Below the pieces are notes generated by a model. That model worked only from the letters and a program-made list of their open reading frames with translations. It ran no database searches and was not told the DNA's origin. 64,000 bases of DNA from Tessaracoccus caeni (GTDB taxonomy: Bacteria; Actinomycetota; Actinomycetes; Propionibacteriales; Propionibacteriaceae), in assembly GCF_029211185.1 (NCBI RefSeq), contig NZ_JARGDO010000014.1, positions 49,883-113,882 on the forward strand, read 5' to 3'. Made by a program: the position numbers and the translations under genes. Shown one piece after another: positions 1 to 10,913 of this stretch (positions within the stretch are counted from its first letter, which is position 1; every line of letters begins with the position of its first letter).

Positions 1-361
1 GCGACGGGAAGGTGCCGATCACGAAGCCGATGAACAGGCAGATGAACTGGGGGGCGAAGCGCCCGAAGGCCGCGTCGACCACCACCGAGAACAAGACGAT
101 TCCAGCCACGCCGCCGACGCCGATCGGCACGAAGTAGCGCACCTGAGCGCCGAAACGGTGCAACGGCTTGGAGAGGAAACGGATGATCGGGTCGTAGATC
201 CGGAAGATCACGGCGAGCACGCCGCCCGACAGGCCCGGCAGGATGAAGCCGATGCCCACCATGATGCCCTTGAGCAGCCGGGTGAGCCACGCACCCGCGG
301 ACTCCGGTTCGTCGAGGTAGGCCATCGGGTTGTCGACGGCGTCGTGTTTGGGCTCACTCAT
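1..361 (-). CDS. DUF368 family membrane protein (undecaprenyl-phosphate translocase-like), 5' part only
   Basis: This is the first 120 codons of a minus-strand gene that continues beyond the left edge of the window. The start is ATG at 361. The N-terminus is hydrophilic (about 28 residues). The family hallmark follows: an amphipathic stretch with GIGFILPGLSGGVLAVIFRI and two hydrophobic segments at about residues 33-50 and 78-118. DUF368 proteins have been linked to recycling of undecaprenyl phosphate across the cytoplasmic membrane for cell-wall synthesis. That role is family knowledge; the sequence shows only the family match. The C-terminal half is not visible. Confidence 0.75.
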   Translation of the reverse strand, partial: MSEPKHDAVDNPMAYLDEPESAGAWLTRLLKGIMVGIGFILPGLSGGVLAVIFRIYDPIIRFLSKPLHRFGAQVRYFVPIGVGGVAGIVLFSVVVDAAFGRFAPQFICLFIGFVIGTFPS

Positions 362-452
362 CAATAAATCTCTCTCGGTGCTGTACGCGACGATCGGCCC
401 CTCCGCGAGGTGTCGCGGAAGGGGCCGACGGTGGCTAAGGGGTTGCTAGGGG

Positions 453-1181
453 TTAAAACTGCTGGTCAGGACGCGTTTGCGGCTGAGCCTGCTGCTGCGG
501 GTTCACCTGCGGCGCCTGGTAGGGCTGCGGGGCCTCGGCGGGCGGGAGCTGCGCGGGCTGACCGGGCTGCGCACCGGCGGGACGCTGGCTGATCTCACCG
601 AAGTTCACCGTGGGAGCCTGGCGCATCTGCGCGTCGTTGACCTCGAAATAGGAGGCCTTCTCGAACTTGCCGAAGCCGGCGATGATGTTGCTCGGCACCG
701 ACTCGATGCGGGTGTTGTAGTCGCGCACATTGGCGTTGTAGAAGCGACGCCCGGCCGCGATCCGATCCTCGGTGTCGGTCAGCTCGCGCTGCAGTTCGAG
801 GAAGTTCACGTTCGACTTGAGCTGCGGGTACGCCTCGACGGAGACCATCAGCGAGCGCACCGACTCCGACAGCTGGGCCTCGATCGCCGCGCGCTGATCC
901 GACGGTTCGCCGTGCGCCTGGTTGGCCAAGGCCGCCGCCTGGTTGCGCAGCGCGGTGATCTGTTCCAGCGTGTTGCGCTCGTGCGCCGCGTACCCGCGGA
1001 CGGTCTCGATCAGGTTGGGAATCAGGTCGTAGCGCCGGTTCAGCTCGACGTCGATCTGGCGCCAGGACTCCTGGATCACATTGCGACCACGGATGAACTT
1101 GTTGTACGCCGAAACCCCCCAGCCGCCGACGAGCAGCACGACGAGGATCAGTACGACGAAGATGACGAGGATGGCTTCCAT
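453..1181 (-). CDS. LemA family membrane protein
   Basis: A 242-residue protein with an N-terminal transmembrane helix (about residues 3-24). The LemA signature follows: a conserved YNKFIRGRNVIQESW segment, then DVELNRRYDLIPNLIETVRGYA and a long alpha-helical bundle to about residue 190. The C-terminal 45 residues are Pro/Gln-rich and low complexity. The topology predicts a short outside N-terminus and a helical domain. The biochemical role of LemA proteins is not settled. A good ribosome-binding site (AAGGAG) lies 5 nt before the ATG at 1181. The gene has no obvious operon partner: DUF368 lies downstream on the same strand with about 90 bp between. Confidence 0.9.
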   Translation of the reverse strand: MEAILVIFVVLILVVLLVGGWGVSAYNKFIRGRNVIQESWRQIDVELNRRYDLIPNLIETVRGYAAHERNTLEQITALRNQAAALANQAHGEPSDQRAAIEAQLSESVRSLMVSVEAYPQLKSNVNFLELQRELTDTEDRIAAGRRFYNANVRDYNTRIESVPSNIIAGFGKFEKASYFEVNDAQMRQAPTVNFGEISQRPAGAQPGQPAQLPPAEAPQPYQAPQVNPQQQAQPQTRPDQQF

Positions 1182-1314
1182 CAGATCTCCTTGAACGGGA
1201 ACGCCTCCCAGTATCCCAGGAAGGCAAGCTTACGGTCGTTGAGGTGCGACGAAGTCGCCTCGAAGCGACCCAGCCGGCAGCCGAGTGCCAGACTCAGCCA
1301 AGAGGTTGCGCCGG

Positions 1315-1484
1315 CTCTTTTCGAGGCTCCGCTGCGCTCCGCACCTCAAAGAGCGCCTATGGTGCTTCGCGCTGGTCTTGATTGTCGAGGCTCCGCTGCG
1401 CTCCGCACCTCAAAGAGCGTCAATGGCGCTGCGCGCTGGTCTTGATCGTCGAGGCTCCGCTGCGCTCCGCACCTCAAAGAGCGT
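1315..1484. repeat. Family A inverted repeat, three copies in tandem
   Basis: Three near-identical copies of a 34-38 bp unit (about 1315-1354, 1384-1421, 1446-1484). Each reads CGAGGCTCCGCTGCG then CTCCGCACCTCAAAGAGCG, so its arms can pair into a hairpin. The copies are spaced by about 62 bp with a conserved spacer containing GCGCTGGTCTTGAT. They fill the 311-bp gap between lemA and pyrE and end 8 bp after the pyrE stop codon, where a hairpin could act as a terminator or mRNA 3' stabiliser. The same unit recurs elsewhere in the window. Confidence 0.85.
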
Positions 1485-1492
1485 GCGTCTGA

Positions 1493-2038
1493 TTACAAGC
1501 CCAGGTCTTCGAGGCCGACGGCGTAGCGGTACTCGAGGCCGGCCTCGGCGACGCGCTCGGCGGCACCGGTGTTGCGGTCGACGATCACCGCCACTGCGAC
1601 CACTTCGGCGCCGGCCTCGCGGACGGCGTCGACGGCGGTCAGCGCGGAACCGCCGGTGGTGGAGGTGTCCTCGACCACCAGCACCCGCCGGCCCTTCACC
1701 TCGGCGCCCTCGATCCGGCGCTGCAGCCCGTGCGACTTCGACTCCTTCCGCACCACGAAGACGTCGAGCCGACCGCCCGCGGCGGCGGTGGCGTGCAGCA
1801 TGGCGGTGGCCACCGGGTCTGCCCCGAGGGTGAGTCCGCCCACGGCGTCGAAGTCGAGGTCGGCGACCAGCTCGTTCATCACCCGGCCGACGAGCGGCGA
1901 GGCGGCGCCGTCGAGGGTGACGCGGCGCATGTCGACGTAGTAGTCGGCCTCCTTGCCGGAAGCCAGCGTCACCTTGCCGTGCACGACGGCAAGGTTCTTG
2001 ATGTGCTCGATGAGGTCGGCGCGGTCGGTGTTGGTCAT
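1493..2038 (-). CDS. pyrE: Orotate phosphoribosyltransferase
   Basis: A 181-residue protein, normal for actinobacterial PyrE. It transfers ribose-5-phosphate from PRPP to orotate to give OMP, the fifth step of UMP synthesis. The PRPP-binding loop VLVVEDTSTTGGS is intact at about residues 119-131. An N-terminal HGKVTLASGKEADYYVDMRR segment and VRKESKSHGLQRRIEG match the orotate-binding and catalytic flexible-loop regions. The start ATG overlaps the stop of the upstream sortase gene by 4 bp (ATGA), so the two are very probably translated together. No other pyr gene is in the window. Confidence 0.95.
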   Translation of the reverse strand: MTNTDRADLIEHIKNLAVVHGKVTLASGKEADYYVDMRRVTLDGAASPLVGRVMNELVADLDFDAVGGLTLGADPVATAMLHATAAAGGRLDVFVVRKESKSHGLQRRIEGAEVKGRRVLVVEDTSTTGGSALTAVDAVREAGAEVVAVAVIVDRNTGAAERVAEAGLEYRYAVGLEDLGL

Positions 2039-2718
2039 TTCTTGAGCTCCGTATCGGTTAGGACGCCGAACCCCACTGAGCGGTCCGGCGAGCGGAAGAA
2101 GTCTTGGCAGGTGGTGAGCGTGATGACGGACTCGGACGGGACGACGCCCTCCTGGCCGGGCACCGGGAGCAGCACCCAGGACTCGGTGTCCTGCACCGTC
2201 AGCTCACGAGGAGCGGAGTTGATCTCGTAGGTGAAGATCGCCTCCGCGGTCTCGACGATCACCTCGTCGCCTACTTCAAGGTCGAGCAGGTGACGGAACG
2301 GTTCGCCGTTGGTGACGCGATGACCGGCCAGCGCGAAGTTGCCGATCTCGCCCGGCAGCGCGGAGGTCGGATACCAGCCGACGCCGCGCGTGAGATCGTC
2401 CGGCTCGACGCCGGCCACGATCGGCCACTCGTAGTCGTCGCCCAGGGCCGGAATGCGCAGCAGCCACTCGGCCTGCCCCGCGGTGGGCTCCTCCTGGACG
2501 GCTTCTGGTCGCTCCCATCGCGCTGCGAGCCCGGCGCGCTCCTCGTCGGCGGCGCGCTTCGAGATCCAGGTGGTGCCGTAGAACTCCCAGCCCACGTAGC
2601 CGAGGCAGCCGAGGCCCGCGACGAGCAGCACGACCCCGAGAACGGTCAACGGCGAGAGGCCCCTTTTCTGAGCCCTGCGCGGGCCCCGCCCCTCGTCGCC
2701 ATCGGTCATGCGCCCCAT
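2035..2718 (-). CDS. Class E sortase
   Basis: A 227-residue membrane-anchored transpeptidase that would attach surface proteins carrying a sorting signal to peptidoglycan. A cytoplasmic basic N-terminus is followed by one transmembrane segment (about residues 24-46). The catalytic domain carries the expected triad: His in FALAGHRVTNGEPF, Cys in VITLTTCQDFF (the TLTTC form typical of class D/E sortases) and Arg in SPDRSVGFGVL. No substrate with a sorting motif is encoded next to it, which fits a housekeeping role. The stop overlaps the start of pyrE by 4 bp, an unusual operon pairing. Confidence 0.88.
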   Translation of the reverse strand: MGRMTDGDEGRGPRRAQKRGLSPLTVLGVVLLVAGLGCLGYVGWEFYGTTWISKRAADEERAGLAARWERPEAVQEEPTAGQAEWLLRIPALGDDYEWPIVAGVEPDDLTRGVGWYPTSALPGEIGNFALAGHRVTNGEPFRHLLDLEVGDEVIVETAEAIFTYEINSAPRELTVQDTESWVLLPVPGQEGVVPSESVITLTTCQDFFRSPDRSVGFGVLTDTELKK

Positions 2719-2756
2719 TCTTGCCGACCGTCCCCCCGGAGACGAAACTCTCGCCT

Positions 2757-2800
2757 AGAGGTTCCGCAGGTAGGTGGTGCTGTGAGCTAAGAACCTCTTA
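2757..2800. repeat. Family D inverted repeat
   Basis: AGAGGTTC at 2757-2764 pairs perfectly with GAACCTCT at 2790-2797, and the interior carries CGCAGGTAGGTGG. The same core (TTCCGCAGGTA plus CTCTTA) occurs at about 4968-5003 and, inverted, at 15722-15760. It lies between the 5' end of the sortase gene and the 3' end of the spermidine-synthase-like gene. Confidence 0.6.
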
Positions 2801-2802
2801 CA

Positions 2803-3606
2803 TCACCAGATCCGCGTGGGACGCGGTGAGGGGCGGGCGTCGGCGTCGGTCCAGGGCTCGGCTCCCCCGATCCACCCCGTGAGTTCCCGCCCGTCCAGCC
2901 ACCGATAGCCCGAGGGGAGCTTGGCCGACTCGCGACGCACACCCGCCAGGTCGACGGGGCCCACCGACGCCGCGAACACGAGGTTGCCGAAGCGGCGCCC
3001 CTTCAGCACCGACGGCTCAGCCCCGACGACGACGCGCGGCCGGCCCTCGACGAGTCCAGCGGCGACGCGCTTGGCCCAGTCGAACGGCGCGAGATCAGTG
3101 ACGTTCGCGATGAGCAGGCAGTCCTCCCGTTGGATGCGCCGGACCTGCTCCAGGAACTCCCTGGTGACCAGTTCGGCGGGCACGTGGTCCTGGTCGAAGG
3201 CGTCGAGGATCACGACGTCGGCCCAGTCGTCGGGCATGGCCGCAACTCCTGTGCGCGCGTCCACGTCGCGCACCTTGATCCCGGAATGCCGGCCCAGCGG
3301 AACCTTTCGGCGCACCTCTGCCGTGAGTTCGACGTCGGGCTCGCAGACCACCTGCGCCGTCGCCGGCCGTCGCCAGGCCACCCAGCGGGGCAGGGTCAGT
3401 CCGCCGCCGCCCAGATGCACGACGCGTAGCCGTCGGTCGGTCGGGGCGCGCAGAGCGGAGTGGTCCAGCAGCATCGCGATGTGCTGCACGTATTCGAAGA
3501 CGAGGTAGTCGGGACGCTCTGGATCAACCCAGGACTGCTGGGTCTGCCCGAACTCGACGATGAACGCACCCGGCACCACGCCGTCGGGATGCACACGATC
3601 GTTCAC
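2803..3606 (-). CDS. Spermidine synthase-like SAM-fold protein
   Basis: The reading frame is open to a GTG at 3642. I prefer the GTG at 3606 because a -10 box TAGGCT lies exactly 7 nt before it and the longer form would overlap the start of the MATE gene; the product is then 267 residues. The fold resembles polyamine aminopropyltransferases: glycine-rich RVVHLGGGGLTLPRWVA (dinucleotide/SAM-type loop), an acidic residue in VVCEPDVELTAEV, and DWADVVILDAFDQDHVPAEL in the active-site region. Such stand-alone spermidine-synthase-like proteins are common in actinobacteria, and true polyamine synthesis is often unproven. No speD or other polyamine gene is nearby. Confidence 0.75.
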   Translation of the reverse strand: MNDRVHPDGVVPGAFIVEFGQTQQSWVDPERPDYLVFEYVQHIAMLLDHSALRAPTDRRLRVVHLGGGGLTLPRWVAWRRPATAQVVCEPDVELTAEVRRKVPLGRHSGIKVRDVDARTGVAAMPDDWADVVILDAFDQDHVPAELVTREFLEQVRRIQREDCLLIANVTDLAPFDWAKRVAAGLVEGRPRVVVGAEPSVLKGRRFGNLVFAASVGPVDLAGVRRESAKLPSGYRWLDGRELTGWIGGAEPWTDADARPSPRPTRIW

Positions 3607-3636
3607 CTCGTAGAGCCTAGTAAGGTCGGGCGGGCT

Positions 3637-4947
3637 ATGCACCTGACTCGTCGGATTCTCGCCCTCGCCATTCCCGCCTTCGCCGCGCTGATCGCCCAGC
3701 CGTTGATGCTGTTGGCGGACACCTGGGTGGCGGGCTACCTCGGGACGGACTCGCTGGCGGGCCTCGGCGTCGGCTCGGGTCTGCTGACGACGGTCACCGG
3801 TCTGATGATCTTCCTCGCCTACGGCTCGACCTCCGTCGTGTCGCGGCAGCTCGGCGCGGGCAACCGCACCCGCGGCCTGGAACTGGGCGTGCAGGCGATG
3901 TGGCTGGCGCTGGTGCTGGGCTCGGCCCTTGCCATCGTGGCGTGGATCGCGGCACCGTGGCTGGCCGCCGGCCTGGGCGCGACTGACGCAGTGCTCGCCG
4001 AGGCCACCTCCTACCTCCGCTGGTCGCTGCCGGGACTGCCAGGGATGCTGGTCATGCTGGCCGCCACCGGCACCTTCAGAGGACTCTCCGACGCCCGCAC
4101 TCCCCTGGTGCTGCTGATCTGCAGCGCCGCGCTCAACCTGGTGCTGAACATCCTCTTCGTGTTCGGCCTTGGCGCAGGGTTGGGCGGCGTCGGGCTCGCT
4201 TTAGCTCTGGCGGAACTCGCGCTGGGCGGTGTCGCCTGGTGGCTCGTGACCCGACGCTGCCTCGCCGCCGGGGCACACCTGCGCCCCTCGCTCACGGAGA
4301 TGCGGCACAGCCTGGCCGTGGGAACGCCGCTGCTGCTGCGCACGGTGACGCTACGCGTCGCGCTGCTGATCACCACCTACGTCGCGACGGCGCAGGGTGC
4401 GGTGGCGCTGGCCTCCCACCACATCGTGATGCAGGTGTGGGGGCTGCTGGCCTACGCGCTGGATGCGCTGGCGATCGCCGGTCAGACCATCATCGGCCTG
4501 GCCCTCGGCGCCGGCGACAAGGCCGAGGCCAGGGCGTCGACCCGGCTGATGACGATCTGGGCCGTCGGCGGCGGTGCACTGCTCGGGGTGGCCGCCATCC
4601 TTGCCCGCGGCCCCATCGCAAACTTCTTCGCCCCGGAGGACGCCGTCGCAACTCTCGCAGCCCGGCTGCTGATCATCGTCGGCCTCACCCTGCCGCTGGC
4701 CGGCTACGTCTATCTCCTCGACGGCGTCCTGATCGGCGCCGGCGACGGGCCGTACCTGGCCAAGGCCGGCATGATCACGCTCGCGGTCTACGCGCCGGCG
4801 GCCTTCGCCGCCCTGCTCGCCGAACCCGGCGTCGAGGGTTTGACCTGGCTGTGGATCGGATTCACCGTCGGCTTCATGGGCGCCCGCGCGGCCACTCTCG
4901 GCCTCCGCGCCCGCGGCGACGGCTGGATGAAACTGGGTGCGGCCTAG
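3637..4947 (+). CDS. MATE family efflux transporter
   Basis: A 436-residue integral membrane protein with about twelve hydrophobic segments in two homologous halves. The first half opens with ILALAIPAFAALIAQPLMLLAD, a typical MATE helix 1 with a conserved membrane Asp, and GLGVGSGLLTTVTGLMIFLAYGST follows. Members exchange Na+ or H+ for cationic drugs or metabolites; this one resembles the DinF branch. The ATG at 3637 is chosen because the frame further upstream lies inside the divergent spermidine-synthase-like gene and matches nothing. The substrate cannot be inferred. Confidence 0.88.
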   Translation: MHLTRRILALAIPAFAALIAQPLMLLADTWVAGYLGTDSLAGLGVGSGLLTTVTGLMIFLAYGSTSVVSRQLGAGNRTRGLELGVQAMWLALVLGSALAIVAWIAAPWLAAGLGATDAVLAEATSYLRWSLPGLPGMLVMLAATGTFRGLSDARTPLVLLICSAALNLVLNILFVFGLGAGLGGVGLALALAELALGGVAWWLVTRRCLAAGAHLRPSLTEMRHSLAVGTPLLLRTVTLRVALLITTYVATAQGAVALASHHIVMQVWGLLAYALDALAIAGQTIIGLALGAGDKAEARASTRLMTIWAVGGGALLGVAAILARGPIANFFAPEDAVATLAARLLIIVGLTLPLAGYVYLLDGVLIGAGDGPYLAKAGMITLAVYAPAAFAALLAEPGVEGLTWLWIGFTVGFMGARAATLGLRARGDGWMKLGAA

Positions 4948-4967
4948 CGAAGCACTGACAGTTCCGC

Positions 4968-5003
4968 AGGTAAGCGGCGCCTCCCTGCGGAACCTCTTAG
5001 ACC
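4968..5003. repeat. Family D inverted repeat
   Basis: GTTCCGCAGG is followed after a short spacer by CCTGCGGAAC, a perfect 10-bp stem, then CTCTTAGACCTCTTAACC. It shares the TTCCGCAGGTA core with the copies near 2757 and 15722. It sits between the MATE gene and pdxH and could serve as terminator for the former. Confidence 0.6.
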
Positions 5004-5048
5004 TCTTAACCTGGACCCCCTGTCAGATGGATTACCTCAGGTGGTTTG

Positions 5049-5693
5049 ATGGTGCCCATGAGCAACCTGTATGAAGTTCGGTCTGACTACCACGGCGATC
5101 CGCTGCCCGAGGATCTCACCGGCATCGACCCCTGGGCGCTGTTCGACTCCTGGGTTCAGGAGGCGCTCACTCACGCCCCCGAGCCCACCGCAATGGTGCT
5201 GAACACCGTCGACGCCGACGGCCGTCCGCAGTCCCGCGTGGTGCTCCTGAAGGAGTACTCCCCCGAGGGCCTCACCTTCTTCACCAACTACGACTCCGCC
5301 AAGGGCCAGGAGATCGCGAACAACCCGACGGTCGGCGCCCTGCTGTGGTGGCCGTCGACGATGCGCCAGATCCGCGCCATCGGCACCGCCGAGAAGGTCT
5401 CGCGTGAGGAGTCGGAGGCGTACTTCGCGGAGCGTCCGCGCGCCAGCCAGATCGGCACCTGGGCGTCCAGCCAGTCGAACGAGATCCAGTCGCGCGACGA
5501 TCTGGCGTGGGCCGCCGGCGAGGCACAGCAGCGCTTCGCGGGCCGCAACGTCGAGTGCCCGCCCAACTGGGGTGGCTACCGGATCAAGGTCAGCCAGCTC
5601 GAGTTCTGGCAGGGCCTCCCCAACCGGATGCATGACCGGGCCACCTTCGTCCTCACCGACACCGGCTGGGAACCCCGCCGCTTGGCCCCGTAA
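5049..5693 (+). CDS. pdxH: Pyridoxamine 5'-phosphate oxidase
   Basis: A 214-residue FMN enzyme that oxidises pyridoxamine- or pyridoxine-phosphate to the cofactor PLP. Recognisable blocks are DPWALFDSWVQEAL near the N-terminus, TVDADGRPQSRVVLLKEYSPEGLTFFTNYDS (FMN site), YFAERPRASQIGTWASSQS, and the diagnostic C-terminus with FWQGLPNRMHDRATF ending RRLAP. The ATG at 5049 has AGGTGG 4 nt upstream; an in-frame ATG at 5058 is the alternative. The gene is monocistronic and followed by family A repeats. Confidence 0.95.
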   Translation: MVPMSNLYEVRSDYHGDPLPEDLTGIDPWALFDSWVQEALTHAPEPTAMVLNTVDADGRPQSRVVLLKEYSPEGLTFFTNYDSAKGQEIANNPTVGALLWWPSTMRQIRAIGTAEKVSREESEAYFAERPRASQIGTWASSQSNEIQSRDDLAWAAGEAQQRFAGRNVECPPNWGGYRIKVSQLEFWQGLPNRMHDRATFVLTDTGWEPRRLAP

Positions 5694-5717
5694 AGCCCAC
5701 CCCCACGCCGCGCCACT

Positions 5718-5875
5718 GACGCTCTTTGAGGTGCGAGGCCGCCCGCGGCCGAGCCTCGAAAAGAGCCAGCGCAAGCCGGGGCAGAGACTGCTCTTCGGCT
5801 GGCGGTGGCTCTTTTCGAGGCTCCGCTGCGCTCCGCACCTCAAAGAGCGTGAAACAGCACCTCGAAGAGCGTGGG
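5718..5875. repeat. Family A inverted repeats, two to three units
   Basis: Just after the pdxH stop, GACGCTCTTTGAGGTGCGAG ... GAGCCTCGAAAAGAGC (5720-5769) forms one inverted unit. A second unit in opposite orientation, CTCTTTTCGAGGCTCCGC ... CACCTCAAAGAGCG, follows at about 5811-5850, and a short third fragment (CACCTCGAAGAGCG) at about 5857-5871. The pair sits between convergent pdxH and the DUF1707 gene. Confidence 0.8.
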
Positions 5876-5886
5876 TGAGCGTGGTG

Positions 5887-6474
5887 TCAGGAACCGAGTT
5901 GGCGTTCCCAGAGTTCGACGGACTGCTTCGCCGTGCGTAGATCGGTGCCGGTGAACTCGCGGTAGCGCTTGATCGCCTCGATCTTCCTGCCCGCTCGGAT
6001 CAGAGCGGTGATCTCTTCCTGTTCCCCGTAACCCAGGTACTTCACGGGAGCGTTGGGATCCGGTTTCGCGTCCATCCTCGGCCTCAGCAAGGTGTAACCG
6101 AGGGCGATGACGATCATGACCGGGATGATGTTTCCTCGCATCACGCCGAAGGCGACCACCGCGATGACGATCATCCACCACCACTGCTGCCAGAACGTCT
6201 TCTGGGGCACGACCGAGTACGCCAGGTAGTCCGGCACCGCCGCCGGGTGAGGCGGCCGTGCTTCGACGGGTACCGGATAGGCCGGCCCCTCCAGCGCGGG
6301 AAGGTCGAAGAAGAGTTCGTTCAGCTCGGCTCGGGTGCGCGCCTCGAGCGCCTTGCCCATCCGGTCGGAGAACTCCTCGCTACTGAGCCTGCCCGCGGCC
6401 GCGTGCTCGCGCAGTTTGTCCACCGCGTCGTCTCGCTCGCCGTCGCTGACGCGAATACTGCCCGGGTCGTTCAT
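5887..6474 (-). CDS. DUF1707 membrane protein with an L7/L12-like C-terminal helix pair
   Basis: A 195-residue protein starting at ATG 6474. A -10 box TACACT (6482-6487) lies 7 nt upstream with no room for a Shine-Dalgarno site, so a leaderless mRNA is likely. Domain order: DUF1707 (about residues 8-60, with RVSDGERDDAVDKLREHAAAG and LSSEEFSDRMGKALEARTRAEL), a Pro-rich linker, two membrane segments (about 98-135), and a C-terminal segment with LIRAGRKIEAIKRYREFTG then DLRTAKQSVE. The last part closely resembles the C-terminal domain of ribosomal protein L7/L12. Function is unknown; the architecture suggests a membrane-anchored interaction module. Confidence 0.75.
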   Translation of the reverse strand: MNDPGSIRVSDGERDDAVDKLREHAAAGRLSSEEFSDRMGKALEARTRAELNELFFDLPALEGPAYPVPVEARPPHPAAVPDYLAYSVVPQKTFWQQWWWMIVIAVVAFGVMRGNIIPVMIVIALGYTLLRPRMDAKPDPNAPVKYLGYGEQEEITALIRAGRKIEAIKRYREFTGTDLRTAKQSVELWERQLGS

Positions 6475-6567
6475 GGGCTCAAGTGTAGGACGGGCGCGAC
6501 GATGACCAACACGGAACCTCCTAGACTGATCACCGACCAGGCGAGCCGACCCAGACGGGAACACGAA

Positions 6568-8226
6568 ATGGTTTCGACCGGCCCTTCGCCACGCGCGTGG
6601 TTGATGTGGGCACTCTGCGTCCTCGCGTATGCGGCGGCGGTGTTTCAGCGCACCAGTTTCGGCGTCGCCAGCGGACTCGCCACGGAGCGCTTCGCCGCGG
6701 GAGCGTCGGTCACCAGCCTTTTCGTCGTGGTCCAGCTGATCACCTACGCCGCGATGCAGGTGCCCGTCGGGCTCATGACCGACCGTTGGGGAACCCGCGC
6801 GATGGTGAGCACGGGCGCGCTGCTGATGTGCGCGGGACAGTTGGCGCTCGCCGTCAGCCCCGATCTGACCTCGGCGATCCTGGCGCGCGTGCTCGTCGGC
6901 GCCGGCGACGCGATGACCTTCACCGCCGTGCTGCGTCTGCTCCCGTTCTGGTTTCCTCCGGGTCGCATTCCGCTGCTGAACCAGATCACCTCGATGCTCG
7001 GCCAGTTCGGGCAGCTCGGCAGCTCTCTCCCACTCGCGGCGCTGCTGGCGACGGCCGGCTGGACCCGATCCTTCCTCGCCGCTGCGACGGTGTCCGCGGT
7101 CGTCGGCGCGCTGCTGCTGATCGTGCTGCGCAACTATCCCGACGCGTCGTCGGCTCGCCGAAGCCGCGCGGGCGATGCCAAGCGGAGCGTGCGCGCCCAG
7201 ATCGTGGATGTGTTCTCACATCCTGCGTCGCGGGTGGCCTTCTGGATCCACTGGATGTGCGGCTTCTGGCCCATGGTCTTCGCGCTCATGTGGGGCTATC
7301 CGTTCCTGCTCGATGGGCAGGGCTACTCCTCTCAGGTGACCGCCGGCCTGTTCACGCTCTATGTCTTCGCCGGTGTTCCGGCCGCGATCGTCGTGGGCAT
7401 CGTCAGCCGACGCGCCCCGCTCCAGCGGGTGAACCTGGCGTTGATGTTCTCGCTCCTCGCGGTGCTGCCCTGGCTGGTGGTGCTCCTTCTTCCTGGCCCG
7501 GCTCCGGTGTGGCTGATGGCCGTCCTGATGATCGGCATCTCTGCGGCCGGCCCCGGCTCTGGCATCGGGTTCGACGTCGCCCGAGCGAGCAACCCCCTGC
7601 GCTCCATGGGCACCGCCACCGGCATCGTGATCGTCGGCGGATTCACGGCCGGAGTGCTGGGGATCTTCGTGATCGGATTGGTACTGGACGCCTTCGGAAG
7701 CTACTCCCTGACCGCCTTCCGCTGGGCGATGGCCGCCCAGTTCGCGGTGTGGGGCGTCGGGGTCGTCGGTGTCTACGTCGAGCGACGACGGGCACGCCGA
7801 CAGGACGCTCGCCGCGGGGTCCGGTATCCGTCGCTGCGCACGGTGCTGGTGCGCGAGCTGTCCGCGCTCGGAGATGTGAGGTTGCGACGCAACCTGCCGA
7901 CCGACCACACCCCGATGCCGCACCTGACGCTCCAGGTCCGCGACGGCCGCGAGGTGGCCGTCGCGGCCGTCCTGCCGGGAACGGGACGACGACTGGTCGC
8001 GATCGACCTGCCGCCTGCCGACGCGGACGCGACGTGGTGGCGGCAGCGGGTGCGCGACTATCTCGATCTCGTGGCGACGCCTCGCCTGGAGATCGGCGGC
8101 ATCGAGGTGCGCTGCCCCACCCGAGCGGCCCGCCGCCAGGCGCAGGAACTCATCGCCGACGCGCTCAGCGGCGAGACGGAACCACTCACCTACGAGGTGG
8201 TCGTGGTTCCGTATCACCCCACATAG
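6568..8226 (+). CDS. MFS transporter with a cytoplasmic C-terminal extension
   Basis: A 552-residue major facilitator with about twelve transmembrane helices across residues 10-415. Motif A-like VGLMTDRWGTRAMV lies between helices 2 and 3, and FQRTSFGVASGLATERF is in helix 1 as in the nitrate/nitrite- or sugar-phosphate-like branches. After helix 12 there are about 130 hydrophilic residues containing RYPSLRTVLVRELSALGDVRLRRN and a predicted alpha/beta stretch; this is not part of the usual fold. The start is uncertain: ATG 6568 leaves room for a promoter (TAGACT near 6528), while ATG 6502 is 27 bp from the divergent DUF1707 start. The substrate is unknown. Confidence 0.8.
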   Translation: MVSTGPSPRAWLMWALCVLAYAAAVFQRTSFGVASGLATERFAAGASVTSLFVVVQLITYAAMQVPVGLMTDRWGTRAMVSTGALLMCAGQLALAVSPDLTSAILARVLVGAGDAMTFTAVLRLLPFWFPPGRIPLLNQITSMLGQFGQLGSSLPLAALLATAGWTRSFLAAATVSAVVGALLLIVLRNYPDASSARRSRAGDAKRSVRAQIVDVFSHPASRVAFWIHWMCGFWPMVFALMWGYPFLLDGQGYSSQVTAGLFTLYVFAGVPAAIVVGIVSRRAPLQRVNLALMFSLLAVLPWLVVLLLPGPAPVWLMAVLMIGISAAGPGSGIGFDVARASNPLRSMGTATGIVIVGGFTAGVLGIFVIGLVLDAFGSYSLTAFRWAMAAQFAVWGVGVVGVYVERRRARRQDARRGVRYPSLRTVLVRELSALGDVRLRRNLPTDHTPMPHLTLQVRDGREVAVAAVLPGTGRRLVAIDLPPADADATWWRQRVRDYLDLVATPRLEIGGIEVRCPTRAARRQAQELIADALSGETEPLTYEVVVVPYHPT

Positions 8227-8240
8227 TCAGACCTGGGTAG

Positions 8241-10808
<2,568 letters not shown>

Positions 10809-10837
10809 GCAGTCCCCTTCAAAGGCCTTGTTCAGAG

Positions 10838-10913
10838 TTGAGTCTACCTCGCTCAACGTCGAGAACAACCCAGAAATTCCACCGTTGCTCAAAGTTGAGC
10901 CAGACACACTCAA
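10838..10913 (-). promoter_or_regulatory. Two HAIR operators (HspR sites) upstream of clpB
   Basis: Two inverted repeats of the form TTGAG-N9-CTCAA: TTGAG 10838-10842 with CTCAA 10852-10856, and TTGAG 10895-10899 with CTCAA 10909-10913. They match the HspR-associated inverted repeat CTTGAGT-N7-ACTCAAG in arms and spacing, and lie 30-105 bp before the clpB start. HspR is encoded in this window. The repressor normally releases its sites on heat shock when DnaK is titrated away. Confidence 0.85.

Noticed and set aside
477..1445. Long plus-strand frame opposite lemA
   Set aside because: Antisense shadow of lemA extended through GC-rich repeats; Arg/Leu-rich composition typical of non-coding frames in high-GC DNA.
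1315..1484. Three regularly spaced repeats considered as a CRISPR array
   Set aside because: The spacers are near-identical, not unique, and there are no cas genes; these are family A inverted repeats.
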